This document shows positions 24,641-35,787 of a stretch of 64,000 nt of DNA, piece by piece (position 1 is the first letter of the stretch; each line of letters begins with the position of its first letter). Source of the DNA: Geomonas edaphica (GTDB lineage Bacteria > Desulfobacterota > Desulfuromonadia > Geobacterales > Geobacteraceae); assembly GCF_004917075.1 (NCBI RefSeq), contig NZ_SSYB01000004.1:62001-126000 (forward strand), given 5' to 3'. The notes under the pieces are model-generated. The model saw only the letters and a program-made list of their open reading frames with translations, did not search any database and was not told where the DNA came from. The translations under genes and the position numbers were made by a program.

Positions 24641-25963
24641 ATGAAGACCACGATATTCTTCTCACTATTCATCATCCTCGTCCTGATCGCCGGTGCTGCT
24701 TACTATTTCGTCGACACTTCAGGACCCACCCTTGCCCTCTCGCGGCAACCCGGTCCCATCTCTGCAAAGGTGGATGTCGTCCTCAGGCTGCGCGACCGGT
24801 CGGGACTCAAATCCCTGAAGGTAGTCCTGTTACAGGGACAAAAGAGCTTCCCGGTTCTCGCGCATGAGTATCCCGCAGGGAAAACCGACGTATCGGAAAA
24901 CTTCCGGTTCCCCGCACAGTCGGGACTCAAGGAAGGCCCCGTCAGGCTGCAGATAAGCGCCGTCGACCGCTCCATAATCCGCTTCGGTTCAGGCAACAGC
25001 ACCGAAGAAACCCTCGACTTCGATTACCAGAACAAGCCTCCCGCAGTAACCGTGCTGAGCACGGCGCACAACGTATCGCGCGGCGGCTCGGGCCTTGTGG
25101 TGTACACGGTGAACCGGGAAGTGGTGAAGACCGGCATCATCTTCGCGGACCGCTTTTTCCCCGGATACCGGCAGCCCGGCGGTTTCTACGCCTGCCTCTT
25201 CGCTTTCCCAAGCGATCTGCCGCAGGAGCGCTTCATCCCGAAGGTGCTCGCCGTCGACCGGGCGGGGAACGAGCGTCTGACCGGGATCTATTTCCACGTC
25301 CTGGAGAAGTCCTTCCCGAGGGACCGCATCGAACTCACCGACTCCTTCCTGGAGAAGGTCTCCTCGGAGTTCAAGGACCGGTTTCCCAAGGCGGCCACCC
25401 CGCTCGAGGTGTTCCTCAAGGTGAACAGCGAGGTGAGAAGCGCCGACCGCAAGACGCTGTACCAGACCGGGCTCAAGACCTCGCCGACGCCGCTTTGGAG
25501 CGGTGACTTCATGCGCCTGCCCAACTCGGCCCCGCGCGGGACCTTCAGCCAGTTCCGCAGCTACTTCTACAAGGGCGCACAAGTGGACCAGCAGTATCAC
25601 CTGGGGATCGACCTCGCCTCCCTGGCGCATGCGAAGGTTCCCGCCGCGAACAACGGGAAGGTGGTGTGGGCGGACGATCTCGGCATCTACGGGCAGTGCG
25701 TGATCATCGACCACGGCATGGGATTGCAGACTCTCTACGGACATCTAAGCCGGATCGGGGTGAAGGAGGGAGCCCAAGTGAACAAAGGGGACATCATCGG
25801 GGACACCGGCGACACCGGTCTTGCCGGCGGCGATCACCTTCATTTCGGCGTCGTGGTCTCCGGCCAGGAGGTGAACCCGATCGAGTGGTGGGATCCTTCC
25901 TGGATCAAGAACAACGTGACCGACAAGCTGGCCGACGCGAAAGAGGCGAGTGCGGTCAAGTAG
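24641..25963 (+). CDS. M23-family (LytM) cell-wall metallopeptidase
   Basis: 440 aa with an N-terminal signal anchor (residues 4-26). A large region (about 30-300) with repeated VDRAGNE and AVDR segments looks like immunoglobulin-type folds. The C-terminal M23 domain (about 310-420) has zinc ligands in YHLGIDLAS (HxxxD) and GDHLHFGV (HxH), plus [14 protein letters not shown]. It probably cuts peptidoglycan cross-bridges or activates an amidase. The ATG at 24641 has GGAGGTACCC. gpmA follows after 31 bases. Confidence 0.9.
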   Translation: MKTTIFFSLFIILVLIAGAAYYFVDTSGPTLALSRQPGPISAKVDVVLRLRDRSGLKSLKVVLLQGQKSFPVLAHEYPAGKTDVSENFRFPAQSGLKEGPVRLQISAVDRSIIRFGSGNSTEETLDFDYQNKPPAVTVLSTAHNVSRGGSGLVVYTVNREVVKTGIIFADRFFPGYRQPGGFYACLFAFPSDLPQERFIPKVLAVDRAGNERLTGIYFHVLEKSFPRDRIELTDSFLEKVSSEFKDRFPKAATPLEVFLKVNSEVRSADRKTLYQTGLKTSPTPLWSGDFMRLPNSAPRGTFSQFRSYFYKGAQVDQQYHLGIDLASLAHAKVPAANNGKVVWADDLGIYGQCVIIDHGMGLQTLYGHLSRIGVKEGAQVNKGDIIGDTGDTGLAGGDHLHFGVVVSGQEVNPIEWWDPSWIKNNVTDKLADAKEASAVK

Positions 25964-25994
25964 CGGCGTCGCAAATGTGCGCAGGAGGTGGAAG

Positions 25995-26702
25995 ATGCGG
26001 CAGTTGGTACTGGTTCGACACGGCGAGAGCGTCTGGAACAAGGAAAACCTCTTCACCGGCTGGACCGACGTGAACCTCTCGGAAAAGGGCGAGGAGGAGA
26101 GTCGCCGTGCCGGGCGACTCCTGAGGGAGAAGGGGTTCGTCTTCGATGTCGCCTTCACCTCGGTCCTAAAACGCGCGGTGCGGACGTTGTGGCTCATCCT
26201 GGATGAGATGGATCTGGTATGGATTCCGGAGCGGAAGGACTGGCGCCTGAACGAGCGGCACTACGGCGCGCTGCAGGGGCTGAACAAGGCGCAGACGGCG
26301 GAAAAGTACGGCGAGGAGCAGGTGAAGCTCTGGCGCAGAAGCTACCACGTGCGCCCGCCGGCGCTCCCCGAAGGGGACGAGCGTTACCCCGGGCGCGATC
26401 CACGCTACAGCGCGCTAGCAAAGCACCTGATCCCGAACACGGAGTGCCTGCAGGACACCGTCGAGCGGGTGCTCCCCTTCTGGCAGCAGGAAATCGCACC
26501 GGCACTCAGGGAAGGTCGGCGCGTCCTGGTGGTCGCCCACGGCAACAGCCTGCGCGGACTGATCAAGTACCTGGACCGGGTTTCGGACTCGGACATTGTA
26601 AATCTGGAGATCGCCACCGGCACGCCGCTCGTGTACGAATTGGACGACGACCTCAAGCCGCTGCGCCACTACTACGCGAGCGACTCGGGCGAACTCTCCT
26701 AG
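25995..26702 (+). CDS. gpmA: 2,3-bisphosphoglycerate-dependent phosphoglycerate mutase
   Basis: A 235-aa glycolytic enzyme interconverting 3- and 2-phosphoglycerate. The phosphohistidine motif is [18 protein letters not shown], followed by [15 protein letters not shown] and the second active-site motif [17 protein letters not shown] at 25995 after AGGAGGTGGAAG. Its last 4 bases overlap the end of the convergent PBP gene. Confidence 0.96.
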   Translation: MRQLVLVRHGESVWNKENLFTGWTDVNLSEKGEEESRRAGRLLREKGFVFDVAFTSVLKRAVRTLWLILDEMDLVWIPERKDWRLNERHYGALQGLNKAQTAEKYGEEQVKLWRRSYHVRPPALPEGDERYPGRDPRYSALAKHLIPNTECLQDTVERVLPFWQQEIAPALREGRRVLVVAHGNSLRGLIKYLDRVSDSDIVNLEIATGTPLVYELDDDLKPLRHYYASDSGELS

Positions 26703-28837
26703 CGGAGCATTTCCACCTGCCCCGCGCCGTCGTCGGCCGGCTGGTCCTGCGCCGGGGGCTCACCCTGCGACGGCGCACTTTCCGGTTGGCCCGGCGCCCC
26801 GGGCTGCCCGCTTTGTGCAGGTTGGCCACCCTCTTTCGGATGCGTCGGGGGCATCCCCTCCCCGCCATGTTTCGTGCAGTAAACGGTCGGTTCGGTCCCC
26901 GCGATGAAATCCTCTTCCTTCGTGGTCGGGCACTCCGGCGTGGCCAGTTGCGCGGTGGTCGGGTCGATGGAGACCGTGATCACCCCTTCAGGCCTCGCGA
27001 AGTCGGCAGCCGGTTTACCCGCCGTCGCCACGCGCATGAACTTCTCCCAGATCGGGGCGGAAACCACCCCGCCCGTGAAGCCCCTTCCTCCCGGCTTCGG
27101 CTTGTCGTACCCCACCCAGACCCCGGTGATCAGCTGCGGGGTGTACCCCACGAACCACGCATCTCGGTAGTCGTCGGTGGTGCCGGTCTTGCCGGCGGCA
27201 GGACGCTGACGGCTGAAGTTCTTGAGCCCCTTGGCGGTGCCGTAGGTCAGCACGTCCTTCATCATCTCCGTGGTCACGTAAGCCGTCGCCGGCGAGAGCA
27301 CCGGGGCGCTCCGCGTCGGGTTGTCGGTCCAGCTCTTGCGGTTTCTGTCGAACACCTTGACGATGGTGCGCCCCTCGGTCCGGATGCCGCCGTTGGCAAG
27401 GGGCGAATACGCCGAGACGAGATCATCCAGGGTGACCTCGTCCGTTCCAAGCGCCAGGGATAGGTCGTTCGGCGAACGCAGGGAAAGCCCCATGCGCCCA
27501 GCGAAGGTGACGAAGTTGTTCACCCCGACCGATTCGAGGAGCTTCACGGTGATCACGTTGTTGGAGTGGGCGAGCGCCGCCCGCAGCGGCATCTCCCCGA
27601 AACTCTTCTTCTCGTAGTTGTGCGGACGCCACACCTGGCCGTTCCCCTTATTGTAGGAAACCGGGGTGTCGTTCATGAGGCTTGCCGGGGTGTATCCCTG
27701 GTCGAGCGCCGCCGCGAAGATGAGCGGCTTGATGGCGGAGCCGGGCTGCCGCTTGGCGGCGAAGGCACGGTTGAAGCCCCCCTTCGCGTTGTCCACCCCG
27801 CCCACCGCGGCCAGGATGTCCCCGGTCTTCAGGTCCATGCAGATGAGCGCGCCCTGGAGCTTCAGGTTCACCTTCTTCACGCCGTCGCGCAGCGTCTGCT
27901 CCGCCTGCTTTTGCAGGTTAACGTCGAGGGCGGCGATGACGTCCAGCCCCCCCTGTTCCACCACGTGTGCCCCGTAACGCTCGACGAGCTGACGGCGTAC
28001 GATCTCGAGATAGGCCAGGGCCTGTCCCGGCTTGATCACCGTTGCCGGATGCGCCTCGATGGCCCGTTTCTGCTGCGGGGTGATCATCTTGACCGCGACC
28101 ATGCGGGAGAGGACGGTGCTGCGACGCGCACTCACCTTGGCAAGGTCGCCCAGCGGGTTGTAGCGTCCCGGGTTCTTCGGCACCCCGGCAAGAAGCGAGC
28201 ACTCCGCCTCGGTCAGCTCCTCCGGGTTCTTGTCGAAGTACTGCCGCGCCGCCTGCGCGATTCCCCAGGCGCCGTTGCCGAAGTAGATCTCGTTGAAGTA
28301 CATCTCGAGGATCTGGTCCTTGGTGTACTTCTTCTCGAAATCCATGGCGAGCTGGACTTCCTTCACTTTCCTGTCGATCGACTTTTCCCCGGTCAGGAAC
28401 TTGTTCTTGATCAGCTGCTGCGTGATGGTGGAGCCGCCTTCGGCGAGCCTCCCCTTCACCACGTCCTTCACCAGGGCGCGGGCAATACCGCGAACATCGA
28501 TGCCGCCATGCTCGTAGAAGCGGGCGTCCTCGGTGGCGACCAGCGCCTTGCGCAAAAAGAGCGGGATGCGGTCGATGGAGACCCAGTAGCGCTGTGTGGG
28601 GAGGATGCGCCCGACGTAACGATTTTGCACGTCGAAGACCCGGATGGAGCTGTAGCCGGTGGGGAGTTCCGGGTAGGTCGCGATGGACGCGTGCGCGGAG
28701 ACGGCAAAGAAAAGCGCAAGGAAAAGGAGAAGGAGAACGGGAGAGAAGAGCTTCTTGATTGCTGCGTGCCGACGATAAAGCAAGGTTGCTACTCCTTTTA
28801 AGGAGGTTGACGCCGATGTGGTGCTTATGGTTTTCAC
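26699..28837 (-). CDS. Penicillin-binding protein 1A (transglycosylase/transpeptidase)
   Basis: 712 aa, inner membrane, polymerises and cross-links peptidoglycan. A cytoplasmic N-terminus and membrane helix (about 33-52) precede the GT51 transglycosylase domain (about 70-245), with the catalytic Glu in [14 protein letters not shown] and [13 protein letters not shown]. The transpeptidase domain (about 330-600) has the serine motif GSAIKP, SNN and KTGTT. The last 60 residues are Pro/Gln/Gly rich and probably disordered. The start overlaps the PLD gene stop by 4 bases (ATGA). Length is normal for PBP1A-type class A enzymes. Confidence 0.95.
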   Translation of the reverse strand: MKTISTTSASTSLKGVATLLYRRHAAIKKLFSPVLLLLFLALFFAVSAHASIATYPELPTGYSSIRVFDVQNRYVGRILPTQRYWVSIDRIPLFLRKALVATEDARFYEHGGIDVRGIARALVKDVVKGRLAEGGSTITQQLIKNKFLTGEKSIDRKVKEVQLAMDFEKKYTKDQILEMYFNEIYFGNGAWGIAQAARQYFDKNPEELTEAECSLLAGVPKNPGRYNPLGDLAKVSARRSTVLSRMVAVKMITPQQKRAIEAHPATVIKPGQALAYLEIVRRQLVERYGAHVVEQGGLDVIAALDVNLQKQAEQTLRDGVKKVNLKLQGALICMDLKTGDILAAVGGVDNAKGGFNRAFAAKRQPGSAIKPLIFAAALDQGYTPASLMNDTPVSYNKGNGQVWRPHNYEKKSFGEMPLRAALAHSNNVITVKLLESVGVNNFVTFAGRMGLSLRSPNDLSLALGTDEVTLDDLVSAYSPLANGGIRTEGRTIVKVFDRNRKSWTDNPTRSAPVLSPATAYVTTEMMKDVLTYGTAKGLKNFSRQRPAAGKTGTTDDYRDAWFVGYTPQLITGVWVGYDKPKPGGRGFTGGVVSAPIWEKFMRVATAGKPAADFARPEGVITVSIDPTTAQLATPECPTTKEEDFIAGTEPTVYCTKHGGEGMPPTHPKEGGQPAQSGQPGAPGQPESAPSQGEPPAQDQPADDGAGQVEMLR

Positions 28838-29367
28838 CTGATCCCTTCCAGGTAGCGCGTCACCTGCGCCGCGAGCTCGGGCGAATCGAGCAGCACCGAG
28901 AGCTCCCGGTTTTTTGTGAGTGCCGCATGGGAGAGGTTGTGGCTTCCGATCAGGACGAAGCGGTCGTCGATTACCACCGCCTTCGCATGGGTGGTCCTCC
29001 TGCCGCGCGGGAAGAGAACCTGCACCCCCTTGCGCGTCAGGTACCCGGCGACGGCGCGGTTATCACGCGCCACCTCGTCGTCCCCTTCGAGGATCACCTT
29101 CACCTCCACCCCTCGCCTTTTCGCATCGGCGAGGTCAGCGGCGATGAACGCCGGGGCGTTCCCCCTGCGATCGGTGGCCTTGAAAAGGTAAAAGGCGCAG
29201 ATGATGCGCCTCTTCGCCCCGCGTATCTTTTCCCTGAGAGTCCCCTGGTAGGAGGCATCGGCGAGGACGGTCGCCTCGGCCGGAGCGCAGAGGGCGGGTG
29301 CGGGATGCCCGTTCCAAAGAAGGACGGAAAAGACCAGCACCGCGCCCCTGCCCAGGGCCTTTCTCAA
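28834..29367 (-). CDS. Small phospholipase D-like protein (single HKD)
   Basis: 177 aa with a signal peptide (to about PALCAPA). A single PLD domain with HKD motif [21 protein letters not shown] minus its ends (His and Lys in HAK, then D) and [10 protein letters not shown]. Single-domain members act as dimers, and this size fits the Nuc/Zuc-type endonucleases, so the substrate may be nucleic acid or phospholipid in the periplasm. It overlaps dnaJ upstream and the PBP gene downstream by 4 bases each, so all three may be co-translated. Confidence 0.88.
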   Translation of the reverse strand: MRKALGRGAVLVFSVLLWNGHPAPALCAPAEATVLADASYQGTLREKIRGAKRRIICAFYLFKATDRRGNAPAFIAADLADAKRRGVEVKVILEGDDEVARDNRAVAGYLTRKGVQVLFPRGRRTTHAKAVVIDDRFVLIGSHNLSHAALTKNRELSVLLDSPELAAQVTRYLEGIR

Positions 29368-30482
29368 CTGAAGATGTCCATGACCTTGGAGAAGAAGTTC
29401 TTGCCCATCGGATTGACGTCCTCGCCGCTGATCCGAGCCAACTCCTCCAGGAGTTCACGCTGCTGTTTGTTCAGGTTCGTCGGGGTCTCCACCTTGGCGA
29501 TCACCATGTGGTCGCCGCGCCCGTAACCCTGCAGCGCCGGCACCCCTTTTCCGCGCATCCTGAAGATGGCGCCGGACTGGGTCCCTTCCGGGATCTTCAT
29601 GTTGACCCTGCCGTCCAGGGTCGGCACCTCGATCTCGCAGCCAAGCGCCGCCTGGGTGAAGCTTATGGGTATCTCGCAGATAACGTCGTTGTCCTCGCGT
29701 CTGAAGATCGGGTGCTCGCGCACGCTGAGCGCGACGTAGAGGTCGCCGTTAGCGCCTCCCTTGGTCCCCTGCCCCCCTTCGCCGGTGAGCTTCAGGCGGA
29801 TGCCGGTCTCCACACCTGCGGGTACCTTCACCGAGATGGTCTTCTTGTCGCGCACGGTCCCCGCGCCGCGGCAGCTCGAGCAGGGATGTTCGACCACGCG
29901 CCCCTCGCCGTTGCAGTGCGAGCAGGTTTTGGAAACGCTGAAAAAGCCCTGCTGGAAGCGCATCTGCCCGGCACCCTGGCAGGTGGGGCAGGTCTTCGGC
30001 TGGGTCCCCGGCTTGGCACCGGAGCCGCCGCACGCCTCGCAGCGCTTCGCGTAGGGGATGTCGATCTTCTTTTCGGCCCCGAAGGCCGCCTCCTCGAAGG
30101 TGACCTCCAGGTTGTACTGCAGGTCGTCGCCGCGCTTGCCGCGCGAGGCCTTCTGGCGTCCGCCGAACACCTCTCCGAAGATGTCCCCGAAGATGTCCCC
30201 GAAGGGGGAATTGCCGAACCCGTTGAAGCCGGAGTTGAAGCCGTTGCCACCCACCCCGGCATGGCCGAACTGGTCGTAACGGGCGCGTTTCTCCGCATCG
30301 GAGAGCACCTCGTAGGCCTCCGAGACCTCCTTGAACTTGTCCTCGGCGCTCTTGTCGCCTGGGTTCTTGTCCGGGTGGTATTTGATGGCCAGACGCCGGT
30401 ACGCCTTCTTGATCTCGGTCTCGGAGGCGTTTTTGTTCACCTCGAGCAGTTCGTAGTAATCCTGTTTTTCACCGTTAGCCAA
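29364..30482 (-). CDS. dnaJ: Chaperone protein DnaJ
   Basis: A 372-aa type I J-protein that stimulates DnaK ATPase. The J domain has [12 protein letters not shown] and YHPDKNPG (HPD). Then come a Gly/Phe-rich stretch ([17 protein letters not shown]), four zinc motifs ([32 protein letters not shown]) and the C-terminal domains. Start: TTG at 30482, which follows GAGGG with a 6-base gap and gives the normal [15 protein letters not shown] beginning; GTG at 30500 is less likely. It lies downstream of dnaK, with a hairpin in the gap (30506-30533). Confidence 0.96.
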   Translation of the reverse strand: MANGEKQDYYELLEVNKNASETEIKKAYRRLAIKYHPDKNPGDKSAEDKFKEVSEAYEVLSDAEKRARYDQFGHAGVGGNGFNSGFNGFGNSPFGDIFGDIFGEVFGGRQKASRGKRGDDLQYNLEVTFEEAAFGAEKKIDIPYAKRCEACGGSGAKPGTQPKTCPTCQGAGQMRFQQGFFSVSKTCSHCNGEGRVVEHPCSSCRGAGTVRDKKTISVKVPAGVETGIRLKLTGEGGQGTKGGANGDLYVALSVREHPIFRREDNDVICEIPISFTQAALGCEIEVPTLDGRVNMKIPEGTQSGAIFRMRGKGVPALQGYGRGDHMVIAKVETPTNLNKQQRELLEELARISGEDVNPMGKNFFSKVMDIFS

Positions 30483-30505
30483 GCTAGTCCCTCGTAACAC
30501 AAAGA

Positions 30506-30533
30506 GCAGCGTCCCCCATCCGGAAGACGCTGC
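30506..30533 (-). other. Hairpin between dnaK and dnaJ
   Basis: An 8-bp stem (GCAGCGTC/GACGCTGC) with a 12-base loop. No U-run follows, so it is more likely a processing or stability hairpin than a terminator. Confidence 0.4.
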
Positions 30534-30601
30534 CCGTTGCGCGGTTGTTATTTAACAAGGTGCCATCTTCTATCAAAGCGGCACCGGTTTGCAACCATTT
30601 C

Positions 30602-32518
30602 TTACTTCTTGTCGTCCTTCACTTCCTCGAAGTCGGCATCGACCACCTTCTCGCCTTTGGCGGCGCCAGCCTCCGGCTCGGCGTGGGCTTCGCCACCCTC
30701 GGCACCGGCGGACTGGGTCTTGGCGTAAACCGCCTCGGCAAGCTTGTGCGAGGCCTGCATGAGGCTGTCGCTCGCCTTCTTGATCTCGTCGAGATCGGTC
30801 CCCTCGAGCGCCTTCTTGAGGCCTGCAATCCCTTCCTCGATCTTCTGCTTCTCGGCGGCGTCGATCTTGTCGCCGAACTCATTGAGAGATTTCTCGGTGG
30901 AGTAGACCAGGTTGTCCCCCTGGTTCTTCGCCTCGATCAACTCGCGCTTTTTCTTGTCCTCGGCGGCATGCGCCTCGGCCTCGCGCACCATCTTCTCGAC
31001 CTCCTCTTTGGAGAGGCCGGAGGAAGCGGTGATGCGGATGGACTGCTCCTTGCCGGTACCGAGGTCCTTAGCGGAGACGTGGACGATGCCGTTCGCGTCG
31101 ATGTCGAAGGTAACCTCGATCTGGGGCACGCCGCGCGGAGCGGACGGGATCCCGGAGAGCTCGAAGTTCCCGAGGGTCTTGTTGTCGGAAGACATCTCGC
31201 GCTCGCCCTGCAGGACGTGAATGGAAACCGCCGGCTGGTTGTCCGCCGCGGTAGAGAAGACCTGGCTCTTCCTGCACGGGATGGTGGAGTTCTTGTCGAT
31301 CAGCTTCGTCATCACGCCGCCCAGGGTCTCGATGCCGAGGGAGAGCGGGGTGACGTCGAGCAGGAGCACGTCCTTCACGTCGCCGCGCAGAACGCCGCCC
31401 TGGATGGCGGCGCCGATGGCGACCACCTCGTCCGGGTTGACGCCGCGGTTGGGAACCTTGCCGAAGATGTCCTGGACCTTCTTCTGCACGATCGGCATGC
31501 GGGTCATGCCGCCCACGAGGATGACCTCGTCGATGTCGGACGGCGAGAGACCGGCGTCCTTCAGCGCGGTGCGGCAGGGACCTTCGAGCTTGTTGATCAG
31601 CTCGGCGCAGATCGCCTCGAGCTTCGCACGGGTGAGCTTCATGGTCAGGTGTTTCGGACCGGAAGCATCGGCGGTGATGAAGGGGAGGTTGATGTCGGTC
31701 TCAAGCGAGGTGGAGAGTTCGCACTTCGCCTTCTCTCCCGCCTCTTTCAGCCTCTGCAGCGCCATCTTGTCGCCACGGAGGTCGATCCCCTGATCCTTCT
31801 TGAACTCGTCTGCGATGTGGTCGATGATCTTCTGGTCGAAGTCCTCGCCGCCGAGGAAGGTGTCACCGTTGGTGGACTTCACCTCGAAGACCCCTTCGCC
31901 GAGTTCCAGGATGGAGATATCGAAGGTACCGCCGCCCAGGTCGAATACGGCGATCTTCTCGTCCTTCTTCTTGTCGAGGCCGTAGGCAAGCGCCGCGGCG
32001 GTCGGCTCGTTGATGATGCGCAGGACGTTCAGGCCCGCGATCTTGCCGGCGTCCTTGGTGGCCTGACGCTGGGAGTCGTCGAAGTAAGCGGGGACGGTGA
32101 TGACAGCGTCGGTGACGGTCTCGCCCAGGTAGTCCTCCGCGGTCTTCTTCATCTTCATGAGCACCATGGCGGAGATTTCCGGCGGCGAGTACTTCTGGCC
32201 GCGCACCTCAACCCAGGCATCCGCGTTGTCCGCTTTGACGATCTTGAACGGGGAGATGCCGATATCCTTCTTCACCGCTTCGGTATCGAACTTGCGCCCG
32301 ATCAGGCGCTTGATGGCGTAAAGGGTGTTCTCGGGGTTGGTGACCGCCTGGCGCTTGGCCTGCTGGCCCACCAGCCGCTCGCCGCTTTCAGCGAAGGCGA
32401 TCATGGACGGGGTGGTGCGGCTACCCTCTGCGTTCGCTATGACAACCGGCTCCCCACCTTCCATCACTGCCACGCAGGAGTTGGTGGTCCCGAGGTCGAT
32501 TCCTATTACTCTACTCAT
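30602..32518 (-). CDS. dnaK: Chaperone protein DnaK (Hsp70)
   Basis: 638 aa. The ATPase domain begins [19 protein letters not shown] (phosphate 1), with [29 protein letters not shown] and [14 protein letters not shown]. The substrate domain begins [14 protein letters not shown], and the charged tail ends FEEVKDDKK. Full length and typical of Gram-negative DnaK. It is separated from grpE by a terminator-like hairpin, and no clear promoter of its own is seen in the 114-base gap. Confidence 0.98.
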   Translation of the reverse strand: MSRVIGIDLGTTNSCVAVMEGGEPVVIANAEGSRTTPSMIAFAESGERLVGQQAKRQAVTNPENTLYAIKRLIGRKFDTEAVKKDIGISPFKIVKADNADAWVEVRGQKYSPPEISAMVLMKMKKTAEDYLGETVTDAVITVPAYFDDSQRQATKDAGKIAGLNVLRIINEPTAAALAYGLDKKKDEKIAVFDLGGGTFDISILELGEGVFEVKSTNGDTFLGGEDFDQKIIDHIADEFKKDQGIDLRGDKMALQRLKEAGEKAKCELSTSLETDINLPFITADASGPKHLTMKLTRAKLEAICAELINKLEGPCRTALKDAGLSPSDIDEVILVGGMTRMPIVQKKVQDIFGKVPNRGVNPDEVVAIGAAIQGGVLRGDVKDVLLLDVTPLSLGIETLGGVMTKLIDKNSTIPCRKSQVFSTAADNQPAVSIHVLQGEREMSSDNKTLGNFELSGIPSAPRGVPQIEVTFDIDANGIVHVSAKDLGTGKEQSIRITASSGLSKEEVEKMVREAEAHAAEDKKKRELIEAKNQGDNLVYSTEKSLNEFGDKIDAAEKQKIEEGIAGLKKALEGTDLDEIKKASDSLMQASHKLAEAVYAKTQSAGAEGGEAHAEPEAGAAKGEKVVDADFEEVKDDKK

Positions 32519-32591
32519 GTGTTTGCCTCCTCATATGGTAACTGTCACTCAGCAAGCTAGTAATGCCCCCTTTAAAAAACAAGGGGACCGG

Positions 32592-32623
32592 TAAAAAAAA
32601 GTTCCGGGCCTGGATCCGGGCCC
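32592..32623 (-). terminator. Terminator or attenuator between grpE and dnaK
   Basis: A stem GGGCC-GGA/TCC-GGCCC with one mismatch is followed on minus by eight U residues (32593-32600). It should reduce read-through from hrcA-grpE into dnaK. Confidence 0.7.
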
Positions 32624-32632
32624 GTCCCGACC

Positions 32633-33196
32633 TTAAGCCTTTACGGCGACCGTCACCATCGCCGGGCGGAGCAGACGGTCGTTGATCATGTACCCCTTCT
32701 GGAACACGTTCACGATGGTGTTCGGCTCCTGGTCCGGGGCGGGGACCTGGGTCATCGCCTGGTGGTACTGCGGATCGAAGGGGGTGCCCTGCGGCGTTTC
32801 GATCGGGGTCACGCCGAACTTCTTCAGGGTGGAAAGGAGCATGGTGAGCGTGAGCCTAACCCCCTCGATGACGGGGTCCTCTTCGCTCGCGTGGTCGATG
32901 GCGCGCTCCAGGTTGTCCAGAGCCGGGAGCACCTCGAGTACGATCTGCTCGTTGCCGTACTTGAGGATCTCCTCTTTCTCCTTCTGCACCCTCTTCCGGT
33001 AGTTTTCAAGATCGGCCCGCTCACGCAGGTACCTGTCCCAGTTCGCTGCGGACTCCAGTCCTTTTGCGGCGAGTGCCTCTTCCAGTTCCTTGATACGATC
33101 CGCGTCGGAAAGCGGCTGCGTCAGTTCCACATTTTCCTCGGAATGGGCTTCCGCCTTCTTATCGTGCTGGTGCGCATCGTGTTTTTTCTTGTCCAT
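32633..33196 (-). CDS. grpE: Nucleotide exchange factor GrpE
   Basis: 187 aa. It releases ADP from DnaK. A charged His-rich N-terminus is followed by the long coiled-coil helix (about 30-85) and the C-terminal beta domain, with [21 protein letters not shown] and the ending [20 protein letters not shown], all typical. It follows hrcA by 25 bases. Confidence 0.97.
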   Translation of the reverse strand: MDKKKHDAHQHDKKAEAHSEENVELTQPLSDADRIKELEEALAAKGLESAANWDRYLRERADLENYRKRVQKEKEEILKYGNEQIVLEVLPALDNLERAIDHASEEDPVIEGVRLTLTMLLSTLKKFGVTPIETPQGTPFDPQYHQAMTQVPAPDQEPNTIVNVFQKGYMINDRLLRPAMVTVAVKA

Positions 33197-33221
33197 CCCT
33201 GTAATCTCTCCTTTTCTCCCG

Positions 33222-34256
33222 CTACTCGCCTTCGAGCATGCGGCTAATCAGCTTTGCGGTGTAGTCCACGATCGGGATCACGCGTCCGTACCCCATGCGG
33301 GTCGGTCCGATGACCCCCAAAACGCCCACCGTGTCCTTACCGGTAAGATAGGTCGAAGTAACGAGGCTCATCCCTTCCATCTTCAAAAGCGGCGACTCCG
33401 CCCCGATGAAGATCTGCACCCCCTCGGCCAGCATCGAGCGGTCCAGGAGGTCGAGGAGCGTACTCTTCTTCTCGAAGGCGCGGAAGATCTCACGCATCTT
33501 GGCGGCATCGGCGAATTCGGGCTGTTCAAGGATGTTCGCCTGACCTTCGAGAAAGATCTCTGCGCTGTCGGTCCTGATGGTCTGCTCGGAAAGCGCGAGC
33601 GCCTTCTTCATCAGCGAGTCGTACTGCACCTTCTCGCTCTGCAGCTCGGCCAAAAGCCGCTCACGCACCTGCCCGATGGTGAGCCCCTGCAGCATCCCGT
33701 TCAGGTAGTTGGCCATGCGGACCAGGTCTTCCTGGGCGATCTCCTCGTCGATCTCCAGGAGCCGGTTCTGCACCGTCCCGTTCTGCGAGACCAGGATGGC
33801 CAGGATGCGGTGGCTCGAGAGCTTCACGAATTCCATCTGGTGGAAAACGTTGGCTGCCATGCGGGGGGCGATCACCACCCCCATGTAGCTCGAGGTGCTG
33901 GAGAGAAGGCGGCTTGCCTCCTTGAGCACCTCGGCCGGGTCCTTTCCGGCCATCCGGCAACGCCTGCGGATCTCGTCGCGCTTGCCGGCGGTCAGGTTCT
34001 GCCTCGCCTCGAGGATCGAGTTGACGTAGAGGCGGTAGGCTTTGTCCGTGGGAATGCGCCCAGCCGAGGTATGCGGCGAAGTCAAAAGCCCCATCTCCTC
34101 GAGATCGGACATGACGTTGCGCACCGTGGCCGGCGAAAGGGCGAGCGCGTGGCTGCGGGTGATGGTCCTGCTACCCACCGGCTCGGCCGTTTGTATATAG
34201 TCCTCGATGACTGCCTCGAGGATGCGTTTGCCGCGATCGGAAAGTTGTTCTTCCAT
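33222..34256 (-). CDS. hrcA: Heat-inducible transcription repressor HrcA
   Basis: 344 aa. The N-terminal winged helix ([27 protein letters not shown] minus ends, [18 protein letters not shown]) binds CIRCE. The C-terminal part has the HrcA pattern [34 protein letters not shown] and VDYTAKLIS. The ATG at 34256 with GAGGGACAAGCC is chosen over 34283. A perfect CIRCE lies 21 bases upstream of the start, so the gene represses itself with grpE. Confidence 0.97.
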   Translation of the reverse strand: MEEQLSDRGKRILEAVIEDYIQTAEPVGSRTITRSHALALSPATVRNVMSDLEEMGLLTSPHTSAGRIPTDKAYRLYVNSILEARQNLTAGKRDEIRRRCRMAGKDPAEVLKEASRLLSSTSSYMGVVIAPRMAANVFHQMEFVKLSSHRILAILVSQNGTVQNRLLEIDEEIAQEDLVRMANYLNGMLQGLTIGQVRERLLAELQSEKVQYDSLMKKALALSEQTIRTDSAEIFLEGQANILEQPEFADAAKMREIFRAFEKKSTLLDLLDRSMLAEGVQIFIGAESPLLKMEGMSLVTSTYLTGKDTVGVLGVIGPTRMGYGRVIPIVDYTAKLISRMLEGE

Positions 34257-34276
34257 GGCTTGTCCCTCAAAAGCGA

Positions 34277-34303
34277 TTAGCACTCAAAAACTCAGAGTGC
34301 TAA
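34277..34303 (-). promoter_or_regulatory. CIRCE operator
   Basis: A perfect TTAGCACTC-N9-GAGTGCTAA, immediately downstream of the -10 element of the hrcA promoter. It is the HrcA binding site. Confidence 0.98.
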
Positions 34304-34311
34304 CGCGCTTC

Positions 34312-34340
34312 AAGTTAGCAACGCCCCTAAGGTTTGTCAA
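34312..34340 (-). promoter_or_regulatory. Sigma-70 promoter of hrcA
   Basis: On minus TTGACA (34335-34340), a 17-base spacer and TAACTT (34312-34317). CIRCE begins 8 bases further on, around the expected transcription start. Confidence 0.8.
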
Positions 34341-34367
34341 GGGTTCTCTAGCTGGGAAAAAGGGGAT

Positions 34368-35513
34368 TTAGAGAAAGCGGGAGAAGATGCTGTTGGCTAT
34401 GATCACGCTGCTGTCGGCAAGCCTTATGGTGTCGCCTTCGGCGACTAGAAGGCCGTCGCGCAAAAGCTCGTCCACCTGCGCCAGGCGGGGTGCCAGCAGC
34501 TCGGCATCGAAGGAGGCCTTGAGCGGGGCGAGACCGAGACCGGTCAGGACGCGCAAGCCCAGGAAGAAGCTCTCCGCCACAGCGTCGTCCGGCGCGAGTT
34601 CCAGCCGGTCGCGCTCCGGGAGCACCGAAGCGGAAACTTCTTCCCGGTAGGAAGCCGCATTCACCGCGTTACTCCAGCGCAGGCCTATCCCGTCGGGGTT
34701 CCAGAAGGAGTGGGCTCCGCTGCCGAAACCGAGGTAGCTCTGACGGCTCCAGTAGGAGAGGTTGTGGCGGGAAAAGAGTCCGGGACGTGCGAAGTTGGAG
34801 ATCTCGTAGTGCAGGTAGCCAGCAGCCTTGAGCATCTCCGAGGTTGCCTCGAACATGCGCGCCGCCTCCTCCTCGCCTGGAAGAACGAGCGCCCCTTCGT
34901 CGTAGAGGCGCTCAAACGGAGTCCCCTCTTCCACCGAGAGGGCGTAGGCGGAGATGTGCTCGGGTGCGAGCTCGATGGCACGACAGAGGGCGGCGCGCCA
35001 CTCCTCAAGCGTCTGCCCGGGGAGGGAGTGCATGAGGTCGATGCTCAGGTTATCGAACCCGGCACGGCGCGCCTCGTCGAAAGCGGAGATAGCCTGCTGG
35101 CGCGTGTGTACCCTGCCGAGCATTTGCAACAGGCGCTCGTCGAAGGATTGTATCCCCAGGGAGAGCCGGTTCACCCCCGCGGCGCGATACCCCGCAAGCC
35201 GTTCCGGGGTTATCGTACCCGGATTCGCCTCCAGGGTGACCTCGGCGTCGCCGGCAAGTCCGAAGCGCCGCGCCGCCCTATCGATGATGCGGCCGACCTG
35301 CTCCGGTGCCATGAGTGAGGGAGTGCCCCCGCCGAAGTAGAGGGTCGGGGCCTGTACCGCTTCCGGGAGCGCCGCATAACGCAGCTCCATCTCGCGCAGC
35401 AGAAACTCCACGTAACGCTCCGCATCCTCGCCTGATCCGGCGGCGGAATTAAAGTCGCAGTAGAGGCATTTTTTTAGGCAGAAGGGAAAATGAACGTACA
35501 GACCTGCTCGCAT
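34368..35513 (-). CDS. hemW: Radical SAM heme chaperone HemW
   Basis: 381 aa. The radical SAM motif CLKKCLYCDF (CxxxCxxCDF) matches HemW rather than coproporphyrinogen dehydrogenase HemN, which has an additional Cys. GGGTPSLM, EANPGTI, GVNRLSLGIQSF, SIDLMHSLPGQT and YEISNFARPG are conserved. HemW inserts heme into respiratory proteins, apt for a cytochrome-rich cell. It lies 86 bases upstream of the CIRCE promoter region on the same strand. Confidence 0.92.
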   Translation of the reverse strand: MRAGLYVHFPFCLKKCLYCDFNSAAGSGEDAERYVEFLLREMELRYAALPEAVQAPTLYFGGGTPSLMAPEQVGRIIDRAARRFGLAGDAEVTLEANPGTITPERLAGYRAAGVNRLSLGIQSFDERLLQMLGRVHTRQQAISAFDEARRAGFDNLSIDLMHSLPGQTLEEWRAALCRAIELAPEHISAYALSVEEGTPFERLYDEGALVLPGEEEAARMFEATSEMLKAAGYLHYEISNFARPGLFSRHNLSYWSRQSYLGFGSGAHSFWNPDGIGLRWSNAVNAASYREEVSASVLPERDRLELAPDDAVAESFFLGLRVLTGLGLAPLKASFDAELLAPRLAQVDELLRDGLLVAEGDTIRLADSSVIIANSIFSRFL

Positions 35514-35644
35514 GTTTGGGCGCTCCTTGATACGCCAGCTAACTTTCTAGCAGAAGTGCCTTCTCCTTGTCACGGTAAAAGGGCCGCAACTCCACGAAAC
35601 TGCTTGAAATACTTTAATGCTCGGATTACACTCCGCTTCGCCCA

Positions 35645-35752
35645 GGTCGCAGCCCCCCTCCCAGCCTCCCCCCGGAGGGGGGAGGCTGGGAGGGGGGAAG
35701 CATGACGCTGCGCGCCCCCTCCCTAACCCTCCCCCTCCGGGGGCGAGGACTA
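35645..35752. repeat. GC-rich composite intergenic repeat, copy 2
   Basis: The same two-block structure as at 2891-2976. A strong hairpin block (about 35653-35698) is followed by the exact 22-base match (35724-35745). It is in the gap between hemW and the nitrilase gene. The rest of the gap has no clear signal. Confidence 0.65.
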
Positions 35753-35787
35753 AGAAGCGGGAACCAGCATGACAGGAGGAAACTCAT

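Noticed and set aside
28834-29367. PLD protein as a second cardiolipin synthase
   Set aside because: Only one HKD motif, 177 residues and a signal peptide; cardiolipin synthases have two.
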